A stretch of 64,000 nt of DNA, from positions 22,984 through 86,983 of the forward strand of contig NZ_RKLV01000009.1 of NCBI RefSeq assembly GCF_026242195.1, written 5' to 3'. Of the stretch, positions 10,038 through 19,247 are shown one piece after another. Made by a program: the position numbers and the translations under genes. The notes beneath the pieces were generated by a model that was not told where the DNA came from, made no database searches, and saw nothing but the letters and a program-made list of their open reading frames with translations. How positions within the stretch are numbered: the first letter of the stretch is position 1; each line of letters starts with the position of its first letter. This stretch comes from Halorutilus salinus. GTDB lineage: Archaea > Halobacteriota > Halobacteria > Halobacteriales > Halorutilaceae.

Positions 10038-10953
10038 CGGTGTCTGTCGTCGGTTCGAGTAGTGCGACGTAGAATCCGCCCGTGTCGTTCTGGTGCGGGT
10101 AGAAACGGCGTGTGTCGCGCACCGGGTCGGCGTACGTCTCTCCTTGCCATTCCGTAACACCCGGCGACGAACCGAGACCGACGTCGAACGGTACGACGCG
10201 CGCATCGTCGTTACGTACGGCGTGATCGACGACCGCCTCGTTCTCCTCCGGCGCGAACGTACACGTCGAGTAGACGACGCGTCCGCCGTCGCGTACGAGC
10301 TTGAGCGCCCGCGTCAGTATCCCTTTCTGGACACCTGAGACCGACGCGCGTTCGTCGTCGGAGACCGCGCCGGCTTCGCTGTACTCGGGGTTCTTACGTA
10401 CAGTGCCCTCTGACGTACACGGAACGTCGACAAGGGCGGCGTCGAAGTCGACACCGCCGGGGAACCTGCGTCCGTCATAGCTCGTAACCGCGACGTTGGT
10501 GAGACCGAGACGGTCGGTGTTGTTACGCAGGGCGGCTATACGTCCCACGTTGTCGTCGTTTGCTACGACGCCCGCTGAGTGGGCGGCGACCTGCGTCGTC
10601 TTGCTACCCGGTGCGGCGCAGATATCGAGAACGAGACCGTCTCCGAGCGACACCTCCGACCGGCGGAGGACGACGGGCGGTAGCATGCTGACCTCTTCCT
10701 GTACCGCGATCCAGCCGAGGTAGTGCGCCACCGTGTTACCGACCTTTGCGTCGTCGGGTTCGTCGATACGGAAGCCGTCCGCGAACCAGTCGAAACGGTC
10801 GACGCCGAAGCCTGCGGCGGTAAGAGAGTCGCGCACCTCTCCGAACGACGACTTGGCGGGGTTGACACGTCCCGTACGCGGAACGGGCTTTTCGCAAGCC
10901 TCGACGAACGCCTCGTAGCCGTCTACGATTGAGCGGTAACGTTCGAGCGTCAT
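10027..10953 (-). CDS. NOL1/NOP2/Sun-family RNA m5C methyltransferase
   Basis: SAM-dependent RNA cytosine-5 methyltransferase, 308 residues. Motif I is CAAPGSKTTQ; the two catalytic cysteines lie in DVPCTSEG and STCTFAPEEN. A C-terminal beta region FYPHQNDTGGFYVALLE is typical of the family. The substrate may be tRNA (as archaeal Trm4/NSUN6-like enzymes) or rRNA; no PUA domain is evident. Its start overlaps the stop of the 128-residue gene upstream by 4 bp. Confidence 0.92.
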   Translation of the reverse strand: MTLERYRSIVDGYEAFVEACEKPVPRTGRVNPAKSSFGEVRDSLTAAGFGVDRFDWFADGFRIDEPDDAKVGNTVAHYLGWIAVQEEVSMLPPVVLRRSEVSLGDGLVLDICAAPGSKTTQVAAHSAGVVANDDNVGRIAALRNNTDRLGLTNVAVTSYDGRRFPGGVDFDAALVDVPCTSEGTVRKNPEYSEAGAVSDDERASVSGVQKGILTRALKLVRDGGRVVYSTCTFAPEENEAVVDHAVRNDDARVVPFDVGLGSSPGVTEWQGETYADPVRDTRRFYPHQNDTGGFYVALLEPTTDTVSP

Positions 10954-11336
10954 AGAACCCTTTCGAGCGGGTTCTCGTCGGCGTCGTGTTCACGTAGACG
11001 GTCGGCTGTATCAGCGAGCGTTTCGTCACGCAGGAGGTCGTTCAGGGCTTCGAGACGTTCCGCCGCGCCGTCGACGTAGACGATATCCTGTAACGTCAGC
11101 ACGGCGTTGCCGTCAAGGTTCTCCGAAACAGTTCCCTGAACCTCGTTTCCCTCGTACGTTCCCTCGAACTCGGCGTGCGAGGCACCCGGCGCGAACTCGG
11201 CTACGTCGATGTCCTCGAAATCGGCGTCGAAGACCTCGGTGACCGCGTTCTCGACGGCGTCGACACCGACCGAGTCCAAACGGACGATGAGACGGTAGGT
11301 ACGTTCGGCGAAGAGTTCGAGGGTTTCGTCCGTCAT
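10950..11336 (-). CDS. Hypothetical protein (128 aa)
   Basis: Small acidic soluble protein without a motif I recognise. Predicted alpha/beta content: an N-terminal strand (RTYRLIVRLDSV), a helix, then DFEDIDVAEFAPG and a strand-rich middle, ending in a long charged helix. It lies between aroE and the RNA methyltransferase with 4-bp overlaps on both sides, so the three are one transcription unit. A role linked to the methyltransferase is possible but not shown. Confidence 0.7.
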   Translation of the reverse strand: MTDETLELFAERTYRLIVRLDSVGVDAVENAVTEVFDADFEDIDVAEFAPGASHAEFEGTYEGNEVQGTVSENLDGNAVLTLQDIVYVDGAAERLEALNDLLRDETLADTADRLREHDADENPLERVL

Positions 11337-12142
11337 ATCTCCTCCCTAAGCGCGTCGTTCATATCTTCGACGGGCGCGTCCCGTCCCGTCCATATCTCGA
11401 AAGCCTCAGCACCCTGATAGACGAGCATCCACGCGCCGTCTACGGTGGTCGCTCCGGCGTCGTCGGCGTCGTGGAGGAGACGCGTCTCCAACGGCGTGTA
11501 GACAACGTCGAAGACGACGTGGTGCGACCGCAGTGCGTCCGCCGGAACCGGCGAAACGTCCTCCTCCATGCCCACCGTCGTCGCGTTGACGACTATATCC
11601 GCGTCGGGTACCACGTCACCGAGTTCGTCGAGCGAATGCGGTGTCGCCTCACCGAAGCCGCACAGCTCGTCGGCGACCGTTTCGGCGCGTCCGAACGTCC
11701 GGTTGGCTATACGGACGGCCGCCCCTTCCTCGGCGAGAGCGAAGGAGACGGCACGTCCGGCACCGCCCGCTCCGACGACGACAACATCCTTTCCTGCAAC
11801 ATCCGTCTCACGTTCGATGGCGCGTAAAGCGCCCGATGCGTCGGTGTTGTATCCGCGTACCTCGTCGCCGAAGTCGACCGTGTTGACCGCGCCTATACGT
11901 TCCGCCGTCTCGTCGAGCGCCACGCCGTCGAGCGCCGAGACCGTCTCCTTATGCGGCACGGTGACGTTGAGACCGTCGATGTTCAGGGCGTCGGCACCGC
12001 GTACAGCGGCGCGCACGTCGTCCTCGCCGACACGGTAACGCGAGTACGTCGCGTCGATCCCCGTCGCCTCGTACGCTGTTGCGTGCATCGGCGGCGACAC
12101 CGAATGCTCGACGGGATCACCGATTATACCGTACAGTTTCAT
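11333..12142 (-). CDS. aroE: Shikimate dehydrogenase
   Basis: NADP-dependent dehydrogenase (269 residues) converting 3-dehydroshikimate to shikimate in aromatic amino acid synthesis. Seen: substrate-binding S14/S16 in SVSPPMH, catalytic K65 in NVTVPHK, YNTDASG for the Asp of the active site, and the Rossmann motif VVGAGGAGRA. ATG 12142 begins MKLYGIIGDP, the family N-terminus; a longer upstream reading adds 22 unrelated residues. It is the first gene of a three-gene minus-strand unit, divergent from the DUF5817-like gene. Confidence 0.94.
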   Translation of the reverse strand: MKLYGIIGDPVEHSVSPPMHATAYEATGIDATYSRYRVGEDDVRAAVRGADALNIDGLNVTVPHKETVSALDGVALDETAERIGAVNTVDFGDEVRGYNTDASGALRAIERETDVAGKDVVVVGAGGAGRAVSFALAEEGAAVRIANRTFGRAETVADELCGFGEATPHSLDELGDVVPDADIVVNATTVGMEEDVSPVPADALRSHHVVFDVVYTPLETRLLHDADDAGATTVDGAWMLVYQGAEAFEIWTGRDAPVEDMNDALREEI

Positions 12143-12213
12143 CGGTTCGTCTTCTCCGCGCGGTACAAAAACACCGTCGAAAAAGATTATACGGGGCGGT
12201 ACGTACACCGAAC

Positions 12214-12741
12214 GTGTACAAGGTCGTCGGATGCTCGAACTGCGAGAGCGTCAAGATAGCCGTCGAGGACGACGAAAAGACTGTCTGCAACCGGTGCCAG
12301 AACCAGATAGACGTTGCCGACGCGCGCGCCATCTTCCGATCCGAGAACCTCGAAGAGGCGAAGGAAGCAAGATCGATGGCGCTCGCCCGACAGCAGGGAT
12401 TCGACGGTATCGCCGACGAGATAGTCGAGGGCGGGATCGTCTCGGAGAACGTCGGCGACCGTTTCGGCGAGGACGAACTCATGGAAGACCGGGGTATCGA
12501 CACCGACGCGGTCGAAGAGGCGGGCGAAGTCAACCGCGAGACGACCGACGGCGACTCTAAGCCCCAGACACGTATTGTAAAGGACGCCGTCGAGTTCCTC
12601 GACGAACCGACGGACGAGGACGTCGCGGAGTTCGCAGAGGAGCGCGGCGTCGACCGCGACAAAGCGTTCGAACTCGTGGACAAGCTATGCATGGAGGGGG
12701 AGGCGATGAGGACACGCGAGGGCGTCGTTCAGCTTCTGTAG
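12214..12741 (+). CDS. DUF5817-type zinc-ribbon protein
   Basis: 175 residues from a GTG start. The N-terminus is a four-cysteine zinc ribbon (CSNC at 7-10 and CNRC near 24-27), followed by a helix and an acidic linker, and ending in a winged-helix-like module (about 110-175, TRIVKDAVEF..., ERGVDRDKAFELVDKLCMEG). I recall haloarchaeal DUF5817 proteins beginning xYxVVGCSxC; this assignment is from memory. The zinc ribbon plus helical C-terminus suggests nucleic-acid binding. A TATA-like GATTATACGG lies about 25 nt upstream of the GTG, so the transcript may be leaderless. Confidence 0.75.
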   Translation: MYKVVGCSNCESVKIAVEDDEKTVCNRCQNQIDVADARAIFRSENLEEAKEARSMALARQQGFDGIADEIVEGGIVSENVGDRFGEDELMEDRGIDTDAVEEAGEVNRETTDGDSKPQTRIVKDAVEFLDEPTDEDVAEFAEERGVDRDKAFELVDKLCMEGEAMRTREGVVQLL

Positions 12742-12801
12742 GTTTGACCGCTGTCTCTTTTCACCACAGGGCTTATTGTATACCCAAACCCCGTAATAAT
12801 A

Positions 12802-13359
12802 ATGCCGTTCACTAAGCCGGTCGTAGCCGTCTGCGAGCGGTACGGTCCGGGCAGACTCCCGTACGCCAACCGTCGGGATGTTGGTGCGGGTTATGTGATG
12901 GCAACCGTCGCAGGGATTACGACGACTGTGTTCATTCTGGTTACGCAACTCGTCGGTATCTCAACGGTCATGTCCTCGTGGTACGAGCCGTACGATGGAC
13001 CGCTACTTGAGCAGGTCATCGGAATGGTCGCGACGGTTCCAGGCGGATTCATCGCTGGTTTCGTCGTCTGGCGGGTACCGAGACTTCGCGTGTGGCGTGG
13101 CGTTCCAGCCGGGGTCGCGGCGATGGTTTTGATGTACCCCGCGAGCGCGCTGCTTGATATAGCGGTCATATTACCGCTTCAGCAGTTGGTTGCCGGACCC
13201 TCCGCGCCGCTGTCGGAGTATTTCCTGTTTCTCATGTGGGCACCATTCTGGGCAGTATCCCTCGGATACGGCGCGTTCACGACGACTTTCTGGCTCACGC
13301 TACCGCTCGGTGCGCTCGGTGGCTATATCCACGAAACCGCACGGAAGAGGGCTACCTAA
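12802..13359 (+). CDS. Hypothetical membrane protein (185 aa)
   Basis: A short cytosolic N-terminus is followed by about four hydrophobic segments near 32-52, 67-87, 96-120 and 135-170. Pro, Gly and Trp are common in the loops and the C-terminus is basic (HETARKRAT). ATA is less frequent here than in neighbours. The start region GTAATAATAATG is AT-rich with TATTGTATACC just upstream. I do not recognise the family. It is not evidently coupled to eL15. Confidence 0.6.
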   Translation: MPFTKPVVAVCERYGPGRLPYANRRDVGAGYVMATVAGITTTVFILVTQLVGISTVMSSWYEPYDGPLLEQVIGMVATVPGGFIAGFVVWRVPRLRVWRGVPAGVAAMVLMYPASALLDIAVILPLQQLVAGPSAPLSEYFLFLMWAPFWAVSLGYGAFTTTFWLTLPLGALGGYIHETARKRAT

Positions 13360-13385
13360 TCCCTGACTGGTACATAAGAAAACTC

Positions 13386-13495
13386 TTTAATACGCAAACA
13401 GGCAATCCGTCCCTACGAGCGCACACGGTAGCGCGTGTCTCGACACGCCGGTATGTGGTCGCGAGACTGAACCGCCGAAGCGCCGTGGTGATAAC
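13386..13495 (+). promoter_or_regulatory. eL15 promoter and structured 5' leader
   Basis: A TATA-like TTTAATACG lies at 13386-13394, about 105 nt before the eL15 ATG, which implies a leader of about 80 nt. The leader holds ACACG (13423-13427), CGTGT (13434-13438) and ACACG (13443-13447): the middle segment can pair with either flank, giving two mutually exclusive hairpins. The downstream one is GCGTGT-ctcg-ACACGC. A Shine-Dalgarno GGTGAT ends 3 nt before ATG 13496. Most other genes here appear leaderless. Regulation is inferred. Confidence 0.45.
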
Positions 13496-14062
13496 ATGGC
13501 AAAGTCGTTCTACACACATATACGCGACGAATGGAAGAACCTCGACGAGGGCGAAATCGAGGAGGTACAGTGGCGACGGTTACAGGACTGGCGCGAACAG
13601 GGCGCTGTCGAACGTATCGAGCGCCCGACGCGTCTCGACAGGGCGCGGTCTCTTGGCTACAAGGCGAAGCAGGGCGTTATTGTCGTCCGTGCGCGTGTCC
13701 GTAAGGGTAGTGCGCGTAAGCCGCGTCCCAACAAGGGACGGCGGTCGAAACGCCTCGGCACGACGCGTATCACGCGCGACAAGAGCCTCCAGCGTATCGC
13801 CGAGGAGCGCGCGTCGGAGAAGCACCCCAACCTCGAAAGCCTGAACTCGTACTGGGTCGGTGCCGACGGTAGCCACAAGTGGTTCGAGATTATCCTTCTC
13901 GACCCCGACCATCCCGCGATACAGAACGACGACGACCTTGGCTGGATAGCCGACACCGGAAGCGGACGCGCCGAACGCGGAAAGACATCGGCGGGCAAGC
14001 GCGGACGCGGTCAGCGCGAGAAGGGTAAGGGAACCGAGAGAACCCGTCCGAGCAAGCAGTAG
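13496..14062 (+). CDS. rpl15e: Ribosomal protein eL15
   Basis: Large-subunit protein of 188 residues, near the family length. The N-terminal [14 protein letters not shown], the conserved basic core [20 protein letters not shown] (about 49-68) and [16 protein letters not shown] are characteristic. The C-terminal 40 residues are Gly/Arg/Lys-rich, typical of the RNA-binding tail, and contrast with the acidic neighbours. It has a long leader and Shine-Dalgarno sequence. It is convergent with the rpap gene 21 nt away. Confidence 0.97.
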   Translation: MAKSFYTHIRDEWKNLDEGEIEEVQWRRLQDWREQGAVERIERPTRLDRARSLGYKAKQGVIVVRARVRKGSARKPRPNKGRRSKRLGTTRITRDKSLQRIAEERASEKHPNLESLNSYWVGADGSHKWFEIILLDPDHPAIQNDDDLGWIADTGSGRAERGKTSAGKRGRGQREKGKGTERTRPSKQ

Positions 14063-14083
14063 GTCGCCGTTCCGACTCTCCGT

Positions 14084-14629
14084 CTACTCCAGATTCTCCA
14101 GCGCCTCGGTAACCACCCGTCTGTAGTCACGTTCCCCGTACACCTCGCCCGCTCTACCGCTCAGTTCGCCGTCCTTGATACGTTCGAGCGTCCGTTCCGC
14201 CGTCTCGGCTATCCATCTGTCGCGCGTGTCTGCGTCGACGACGGTCATCGACTCGGGACGTACCGACGTAATCACGTCGTCGGAGTCGTCGGGTTCGTAC
14301 GTGTCGGGCTTTCCGACCACGGCGACGTACTCAGGCGGCTGTACGTCACGTATCACGTCGACCGCCTCAGGCTGGTACTGTCCCGCGTAGACGAGGAACG
14401 TCCCCGTCGGGTCGACGACGCGTGCGCGCCAGTACTCGGAGTCGCTACCTATGTCGTCCTTCTCCGTGAGCGTACCGACGGCGAAGACACGGTTCGCCTT
14501 CTCGCCCGTCGGTAGGAGGAGGTAGGTCGGCGCGCGCTCCTCTTCGCTCTCCTTGAACGTATGTCCCGCGTCACGGAACTCGCCCGCGAAGACGCGTTTA
14601 GCGACCTCGCGGCGCATCTCGGTGCTCAT
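14084..14629 (-). CDS. RPA-associated protein (Rpap, COG3390)
   Basis: Partner of the archaeal single-stranded DNA-binding protein, 181 residues. Features of the haloarchaeal Rpap family: N-terminal REVAKRVFAGEF, the OB-like core FAVGTLTEKDDIG...YWRARVVDPTG and the motif VYAGQYQPEA. In Haloferax, rpa3 and rpap3 form such a pair and are needed together; this gene overlaps the RPA gene by 4 bp in the same order. It probably binds RPA and assists in replication and repair. Confidence 0.88.
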   Translation of the reverse strand: MSTEMRREVAKRVFAGEFRDAGHTFKESEEERAPTYLLLPTGEKANRVFAVGTLTEKDDIGSDSEYWRARVVDPTGTFLVYAGQYQPEAVDVIRDVQPPEYVAVVGKPDTYEPDDSDDVITSVRPESMTVVDADTRDRWIAETAERTLERIKDGELSGRAGEVYGERDYRRVVTEALENLE

Positions 14630-15561
14630 GCCGACCGCGCCTCCATCAGAAGCGCATCGGCGTCGGGTGTCTCGTCGACCTCTTCTACATCGTCACCGAG
14701 TACGTACCTGCCGACGCGAGGACCTTCGACCCTGAAGTACCTTCCGACGAGCAACGACTTGATGCGATCGGTGACAACGCTCGTGTCGAGCGCGTCCATC
14801 GCCTCCTGCTTCGCCTCCTCCATCTCTATGCCTGTCACGCGTTCGGTCGCCTCGCGGTCGAGTAGTACATCGTACGTCTCGTTACCGTCGTCGAGAACGC
14901 CCTTTACGCGCATGTCGAACTCGCCCTCGACCTCGCCGTGTTCGGAGCAACGTCCGTTCTGTAGGACGCGCGTGCAGTCGTCCTCAGGGCACCGTTTTAT
15001 GAGACCGCTACCCGACTGCACGGCGACGAGGGCACCCTCGACCTCTATCTCCTGCTCACCCACCTCGATCTCGGCGTCTATCTCCTCAACCTCCGTCGAC
15101 GAGTTGAGCTTTACGCTCATACGTCCCTGAAACTCGTCGGTAACGACGTTTTGGAGTCTGTACGTCGCGCCTTCTTCGAGAGTCGGTACGTCGCTCTTAG
15201 CCCACGACGTGAACTTGATCGTCCCCGTTTCGTCGCCGACGAGACCCGTCTGTGCGATCGAGTCGCTCGACGGCTCCCAGAGTTCGGCGACCTTTACGTC
15301 GACCGTGAGCCACTCCTCCGGCGTGTCGATTTGGGCGACGGTCGCGTTCTCGGAGCCTTCGCTCCCGAGTTCGTCACGCGAGACGCCCGTCTCCTTTGCG
15401 AAATGGCTCGTGACGCTCCGGCGCGCCTCGTCCATCGGTACCTTGTACTCCTCCACAAGGTTTTGGAGCCTCTCCTCCACGTCGTCGACCGACACGTCCG
15501 CCTGTTCTGAGAAACGTTCGGCTATCTGCTCGGCTGTCTGTCGTATCTCTGTTTCTGTCAT
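14626..15561 (-). CDS. rpa: Replication protein A (RPA3-like single-stranded DNA-binding protein)
   Basis: 311 residues, matching in length the short haloarchaeal RPA3. An N-terminal helical region (about 1-60) leads into an OB fold (about 70-170, beginning TPEEWLTVDVKVAELWEPSS), followed by a zinc finger with CPEDDC and CSEH near 185-205, and a C-terminal OB/helical region. It coats single-stranded DNA in replication, recombination and repair. It heads a two-gene operon with the Rpap gene; the minus-strand start follows a GA-rich stretch GAGAAAAAG. Confidence 0.9.
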   Translation of the reverse strand: MTETEIRQTAEQIAERFSEQADVSVDDVEERLQNLVEEYKVPMDEARRSVTSHFAKETGVSRDELGSEGSENATVAQIDTPEEWLTVDVKVAELWEPSSDSIAQTGLVGDETGTIKFTSWAKSDVPTLEEGATYRLQNVVTDEFQGRMSVKLNSSTEVEEIDAEIEVGEQEIEVEGALVAVQSGSGLIKRCPEDDCTRVLQNGRCSEHGEVEGEFDMRVKGVLDDGNETYDVLLDREATERVTGIEMEEAKQEAMDALDTSVVTDRIKSLLVGRYFRVEGPRVGRYVLGDDVEEVDETPDADALLMEARSA

Positions 15562-15636
15562 CTTTTTCTCCAGCCTCCTACTCCTTTTAGTCGGGAGGCA
15601 GGAAGGTTACGCACCCCCGGCACTTAACTCCCGTGG

Positions 15637-16794
15637 TCAGACCGACTCGGCGGGCTGGCGCGACATACCGCCGCCTTCGAGCACGTCGAGCGCCGTCATG
15701 ATGTCGGTACGTGAGACGATACCGACGAGGTCGCCGTCCTCGACGACGACGAGCCTACCGAACGACTCACGGCTGATCGTCTGTAAGACCTCGAAGGCGT
15801 CCTCGCCGGGTTCGACGGTGACTATATCCTCGGTCATTATTTCCTCGACGACGAACGCCTCGCGCTCCTCAGGGCGCACCTCCTTTGCGTCCGACAGCGT
15901 AACGATACCTACGACGTTTCCGTTACGGACGACAGGGTAGCCCGTATGGCGCTCGACGAGCATACGGTCGAAAAGCTCCTGTACGGTGTCTTCGGGTGAG
16001 ACGGTGCTGACCTCGCGCGTCATGAGATCCGCGACGGTTACGTCGGTCAACGACTCGCTTATGGCTGTCATCCTAGACTCGCTCGAAGCCGCGACGTATA
16101 CGAAGAGGGCTATGAGTATGAGAACCGGGTTTCCGAGGAGACCGAGTATACCCATGGCGACGGCGAGGAACTTGGCGACGGTCGCGGCGCTCTGTGTCGC
16201 CTTCGCGTAAGGACGGTTACGTGCGAGAAGTGCACGGAGGACGCGTCCGCCGTCCATCGGGAACGCCGGAACCATGTTGAAGACGGCGAGTACGACGTTC
16301 ATGATCGTGAGCCACCCGAAGACGAAGACGAGAGCGGGTACCGACGGGACAGCCTGTAACGCCACGTAGAAAGCGCCCGCGACGACGACGCTTGTTATAG
16401 GTCCCGCGACAGCTATCCAGAACTCAGTACGCCAGTCCGTCGGGTTCTCCTCCATATGCGCCATACCCCCGAATATCCAGAGCGTTATGGAAGAGATTTC
16501 GAGGTCGTACCTCCGCGCCGTCCATGCGTGTCCGAGTTCGTGGACGGTGACGCCGAAGAACAGCCCCACCGCCGCGAGAGCACCGAGTAGCCACGGCGTG
16601 TTTCCTCCGCGCAGTTGCTCCGCCGAGAGTTCGGCGTCCGAGAGACCGGAGAGTATATCAACCCATATCTCCGCGCCCTGAGGGGTTCCTATGTTGCTAC
16701 CTATCAGCCAGACTATCACGGGTATGAACAGCAGGAGCGTTATGTTGACCCGTATAGGGATCCCCGTGACCGTGACCACCCTGTAGTTCCACAT
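15637..16794 (-). CDS. Site-2 protease (M50) with two CBS domains
   Basis: Membrane metalloprotease of 385 residues. Zinc motif HELGH (H85, E86, H89) lies in the second or third membrane segment and the distal ligand motif NMVPAFPMDGGR is near 180-191. Six or so membrane segments fill residues 15-230; the C-terminal third is a pair of CBS domains (MTREVSTVSPEDTVQELF; MTEDIVTVEPGEDAFEVL) that bind adenine nucleotides. Such enzymes cut membrane-anchored regulators in an energy-dependent way. The target is unknown. It lies just downstream of the DHH gene (5-nt gap). Confidence 0.93.
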   Translation of the reverse strand: MWNYRVVTVTGIPIRVNITLLLFIPVIVWLIGSNIGTPQGAEIWVDILSGLSDAELSAEQLRGGNTPWLLGALAAVGLFFGVTVHELGHAWTARRYDLEISSITLWIFGGMAHMEENPTDWRTEFWIAVAGPITSVVVAGAFYVALQAVPSVPALVFVFGWLTIMNVVLAVFNMVPAFPMDGGRVLRALLARNRPYAKATQSAATVAKFLAVAMGILGLLGNPVLILIALFVYVAASSESRMTAISESLTDVTVADLMTREVSTVSPEDTVQELFDRMLVERHTGYPVVRNGNVVGIVTLSDAKEVRPEEREAFVVEEIMTEDIVTVEPGEDAFEVLQTISRESFGRLVVVEDGDLVGIVSRTDIMTALDVLEGGGMSRQPAESV

Positions 16795-16799
16795 TACTT

Positions 16800-18668
16800 C
16801 TACTCTTCCTTGAGCGGTGCCTGCGCTATCTTGGTGTACAGTGCTTCGAGCACCTCCTCACGCTTCCCCTGCACGAAGTTTATAGAACCGACGACGAGAT
16901 GACCGCCGCCGTCGACGCCCGCGCCGTCCACCTCGTCCTGTAGCTCGTCAACTATCTCGGGTATGTTGATACCGACGCCTTCGGCGCGTATGACACAGAA
17001 GTCGGGTCCGTGCCCGACGGTGACGACGTTGCCGTCGTGTTCGTCAACCTTCTCGTCGTGTATACGTCCCGTCGTCTTTCCGGGACCCGGGAAGGTGAAC
17101 TTATGTGTGTACTTCTCGACGTCGAGCGTACAGAGCGTCGCACCGTTCGGCGTCGATACGTCGTCGACGTGCCTCCTCGCCGAGTCCATCTGTTTCTCGA
17201 ACGCCTCCTCGGCGAGCGTCTTGAGATGGGGCACGAGTTCGTCGTGCGCCTCGTTCTCCTCCACGTCGAGTATATGGTTTATGAGATGACGACCGTCGTC
17301 GTACTTTAGCTGGTACGACTCGTAGTCGAGTGCGTCGGCTATATCCTCGACGTGTTCCTCGCCGTACCCGTGTTCGCGCGCGAGTTCAACGTACTTGTCC
17401 ATCTCGGATGCTTCGGAGTAGTCGCCCTTTCCTGCGACGGCGGGGACGTGTAGAAGCTCGTCCTCGACGGAGGGTTCGATAAGGCGCGCGAGTTCGACAC
17501 AGAGCATGCCCGACGTTATCGAGTAGTCGCCGTCTTCGAGGTACGGGTTGACGTGTTCCTCGACGAGCGGCTCTATCTCGTCGTCGGGCGAGTGGTGATC
17601 GACGACGTAGACGGGTATGTCGTAGGCGTCGAGCGTCCTGTACGCGTCGCCGTCCTCGCCCGTCGAACCGTTGTCGAGCATAAGGACGATAGGCTTGGGA
17701 TGTCCGTGGCGCTCGACATCCTTCAGTGCGTAGTTCAGGTCGCGCGTCACGTCCTCCATCTCGTAGAAGGGGGCGCGCGACGGCATCCTGTTGAAACGGT
17801 GGTACTGCGCCTCAGGGTCGTCGGCGACCTCGTCGAGCAACGAGAAGACGGCGCGTTCGACGGCGACGCCGCTCGCCATTCCGTCGGCATCGGCGTGGTG
17901 ACGGACGACGACCGGACGATCCTTGAGGACGGCGCGGCGTACGCCGAATGCGAGACGCCGGAGACGCGGATAGAGGTCGTGGAGTATCTCGGAGTCTACG
18001 AGAGGTTCGAGTTCGGGAGGTTCGGCGCGGTCGTCGAGAGCCTCCGAAAGACGGTCACGTACCTCCCCTTCGTCTTCGCCTTCCAGAACTTCGAGTTCGT
18101 CTGTCTCGACCTGTAGCTCGCCGTTACGCGTTTCGACCTCTCCGGTGACACGGACGGCGTCGCCGTCCTCGGCTTCCGGGTACGCGCGTTCGCCTGCACC
18201 TACGAAGGCGGCGCAGTCGACCGTACCCGTGCCGTCGGCGACGGTGAAGACGGTCGGTCCGCTCGTCTGGCGCACGGAGAGAGCCTCACCTTCGAGTACG
18301 ACATCGTCGCCTTCGACGACCTCGCCTATCGGCGTACGTCTTTCCTCTCCGCCGTCCTCGCCCCCGTCTTCGCCTATGTAGACCTCCTCGTAGTCGTGCA
18401 TATGGACGGGCGTGAGCGACAGGTTGCCGTCGTCACGTATCTCCTCCACGCGCACCTTCGTGTCCTCGCCGACCTCAAGCGACGAAGCGAGGTTCGACTC
18501 GTGTATCAGACCGCTTACGGAGTCGTTTAGGCTTACGAAGACGCCGTAGTCGGCTGTTCCGTTCACGTATCCCGAGTAGGCGTGTCCTTCTTCGACATCT
18601 TCGAGTCCACACGAGTCGTCGAGGTGGTAGAGAACCGGACCGTCGAGTTCGTCTCTTTTTTCCATCAT
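16800..18668 (-). CDS. DHH-family phosphoesterase/nuclease with S1 domain (archaeal RecJ-like)
   Basis: 622 residues: an S1 RNA-binding fold at about 28-90 (YSGYVNGTADYGVFVSLNDS), an OB-type nucleic-acid domain near 113-195, then the DHH domain with HHADADG (motif I), LDNGSTGED and VVDHHSPDDE (DHH motif), and a DHHA1 C-terminus with GGGHLVVGS. Archaeal RecJ/GAN-like proteins of this layout are exonucleases on single-stranded DNA or RNA and some associate with the replicative GINS complex; which applies here cannot be told. Start could be ATG 18668 or 18665. Divergent from the JAMM gene across 83 nt. Confidence 0.9.
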   Translation of the reverse strand: MMEKRDELDGPVLYHLDDSCGLEDVEEGHAYSGYVNGTADYGVFVSLNDSVSGLIHESNLASSLEVGEDTKVRVEEIRDDGNLSLTPVHMHDYEEVYIGEDGGEDGGEERRTPIGEVVEGDDVVLEGEALSVRQTSGPTVFTVADGTGTVDCAAFVGAGERAYPEAEDGDAVRVTGEVETRNGELQVETDELEVLEGEDEGEVRDRLSEALDDRAEPPELEPLVDSEILHDLYPRLRRLAFGVRRAVLKDRPVVVRHHADADGMASGVAVERAVFSLLDEVADDPEAQYHRFNRMPSRAPFYEMEDVTRDLNYALKDVERHGHPKPIVLMLDNGSTGEDGDAYRTLDAYDIPVYVVDHHSPDDEIEPLVEEHVNPYLEDGDYSITSGMLCVELARLIEPSVEDELLHVPAVAGKGDYSEASEMDKYVELAREHGYGEEHVEDIADALDYESYQLKYDDGRHLINHILDVEENEAHDELVPHLKTLAEEAFEKQMDSARRHVDDVSTPNGATLCTLDVEKYTHKFTFPGPGKTTGRIHDEKVDEHDGNVVTVGHGPDFCVIRAEGVGINIPEIVDELQDEVDGAGVDGGGHLVVGSINFVQGKREEVLEALYTKIAQAPLKEE

Positions 18669-18751
18669 CGGCGTACCCTATGGACGCGCCTCTAATCCGT
18701 GTTTGGGTTCGATGACAAGAGTAATTAACGCGACGCACCCATCTCCGTCGA

Positions 18752-19246
18752 ATGGGTCTGTTCAGGTCGAGTTCGGTTGTCGGAATCGCCGACGAGACGT
18801 TGGAGTTCGTCCTCGAAACGTGCGCCGACAGCCATCCCAACGAGTTCATGGGTCTTCTGCGCGCCGAGGAGGTGTCGAGCCCCCGTCTCCGTTTCGACGG
18901 AGAGGAACCCGGTTCGGGACGCGTCATAACCGACGTTCTTGTTATACCCGGCACGACTTCGGGCGAGGCGATGGCGTCGGTCAGGGAGGAGATGGTACCC
19001 GCGAACGTCGGCGGCGTCGGCACCGTACATTCGCACCCGTCGGGGAGTATACGTCCGAGCGAGGAGGATCTGCGGACGTTCGGCAGTAAGGGCGCGCGGC
19101 ATATAATCGTAGGAAGGCCGTACGACCGCGACACGTGGCGTTGCTACAGCTCCGAGGGCGAAGGCGTCCATCTCGATGTTCTCGACGTCGATTTTGAGGA
19201 GGAGCCTTTTGAGACAGACGGCGACGGCTTCTTCGGGAGGCGTTAG
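18752..19246 (+). CDS. JAMM/MPN+ metalloprotease (Mov34/PAD-1 family)
   Basis: 164 residues with the full JAMM zinc site: E31, H93, H95, S103 and D106 (HSHPSGSIRPSEED). Archaeal members (HvJAMM1/2) remove ubiquitin-like SAMP modifiers from proteins or from MoaE. This one has an extended C-terminus and is followed at once by the FAD synthase gene, a pairing I recall from haloarchaea. Activity as a desampylase is likely but the paralogue cannot be fixed from sequence alone. Its stop TAG is separated by a single base from the GTG start of ribL. Confidence 0.88.
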   Translation: MGLFRSSSVVGIADETLEFVLETCADSHPNEFMGLLRAEEVSSPRLRFDGEEPGSGRVITDVLVIPGTTSGEAMASVREEMVPANVGGVGTVHSHPSGSIRPSEEDLRTFGSKGARHIIVGRPYDRDTWRCYSSEGEGVHLDVLDVDFEEEPFETDGDGFFGRR

Positions 19247-19247
19247 T

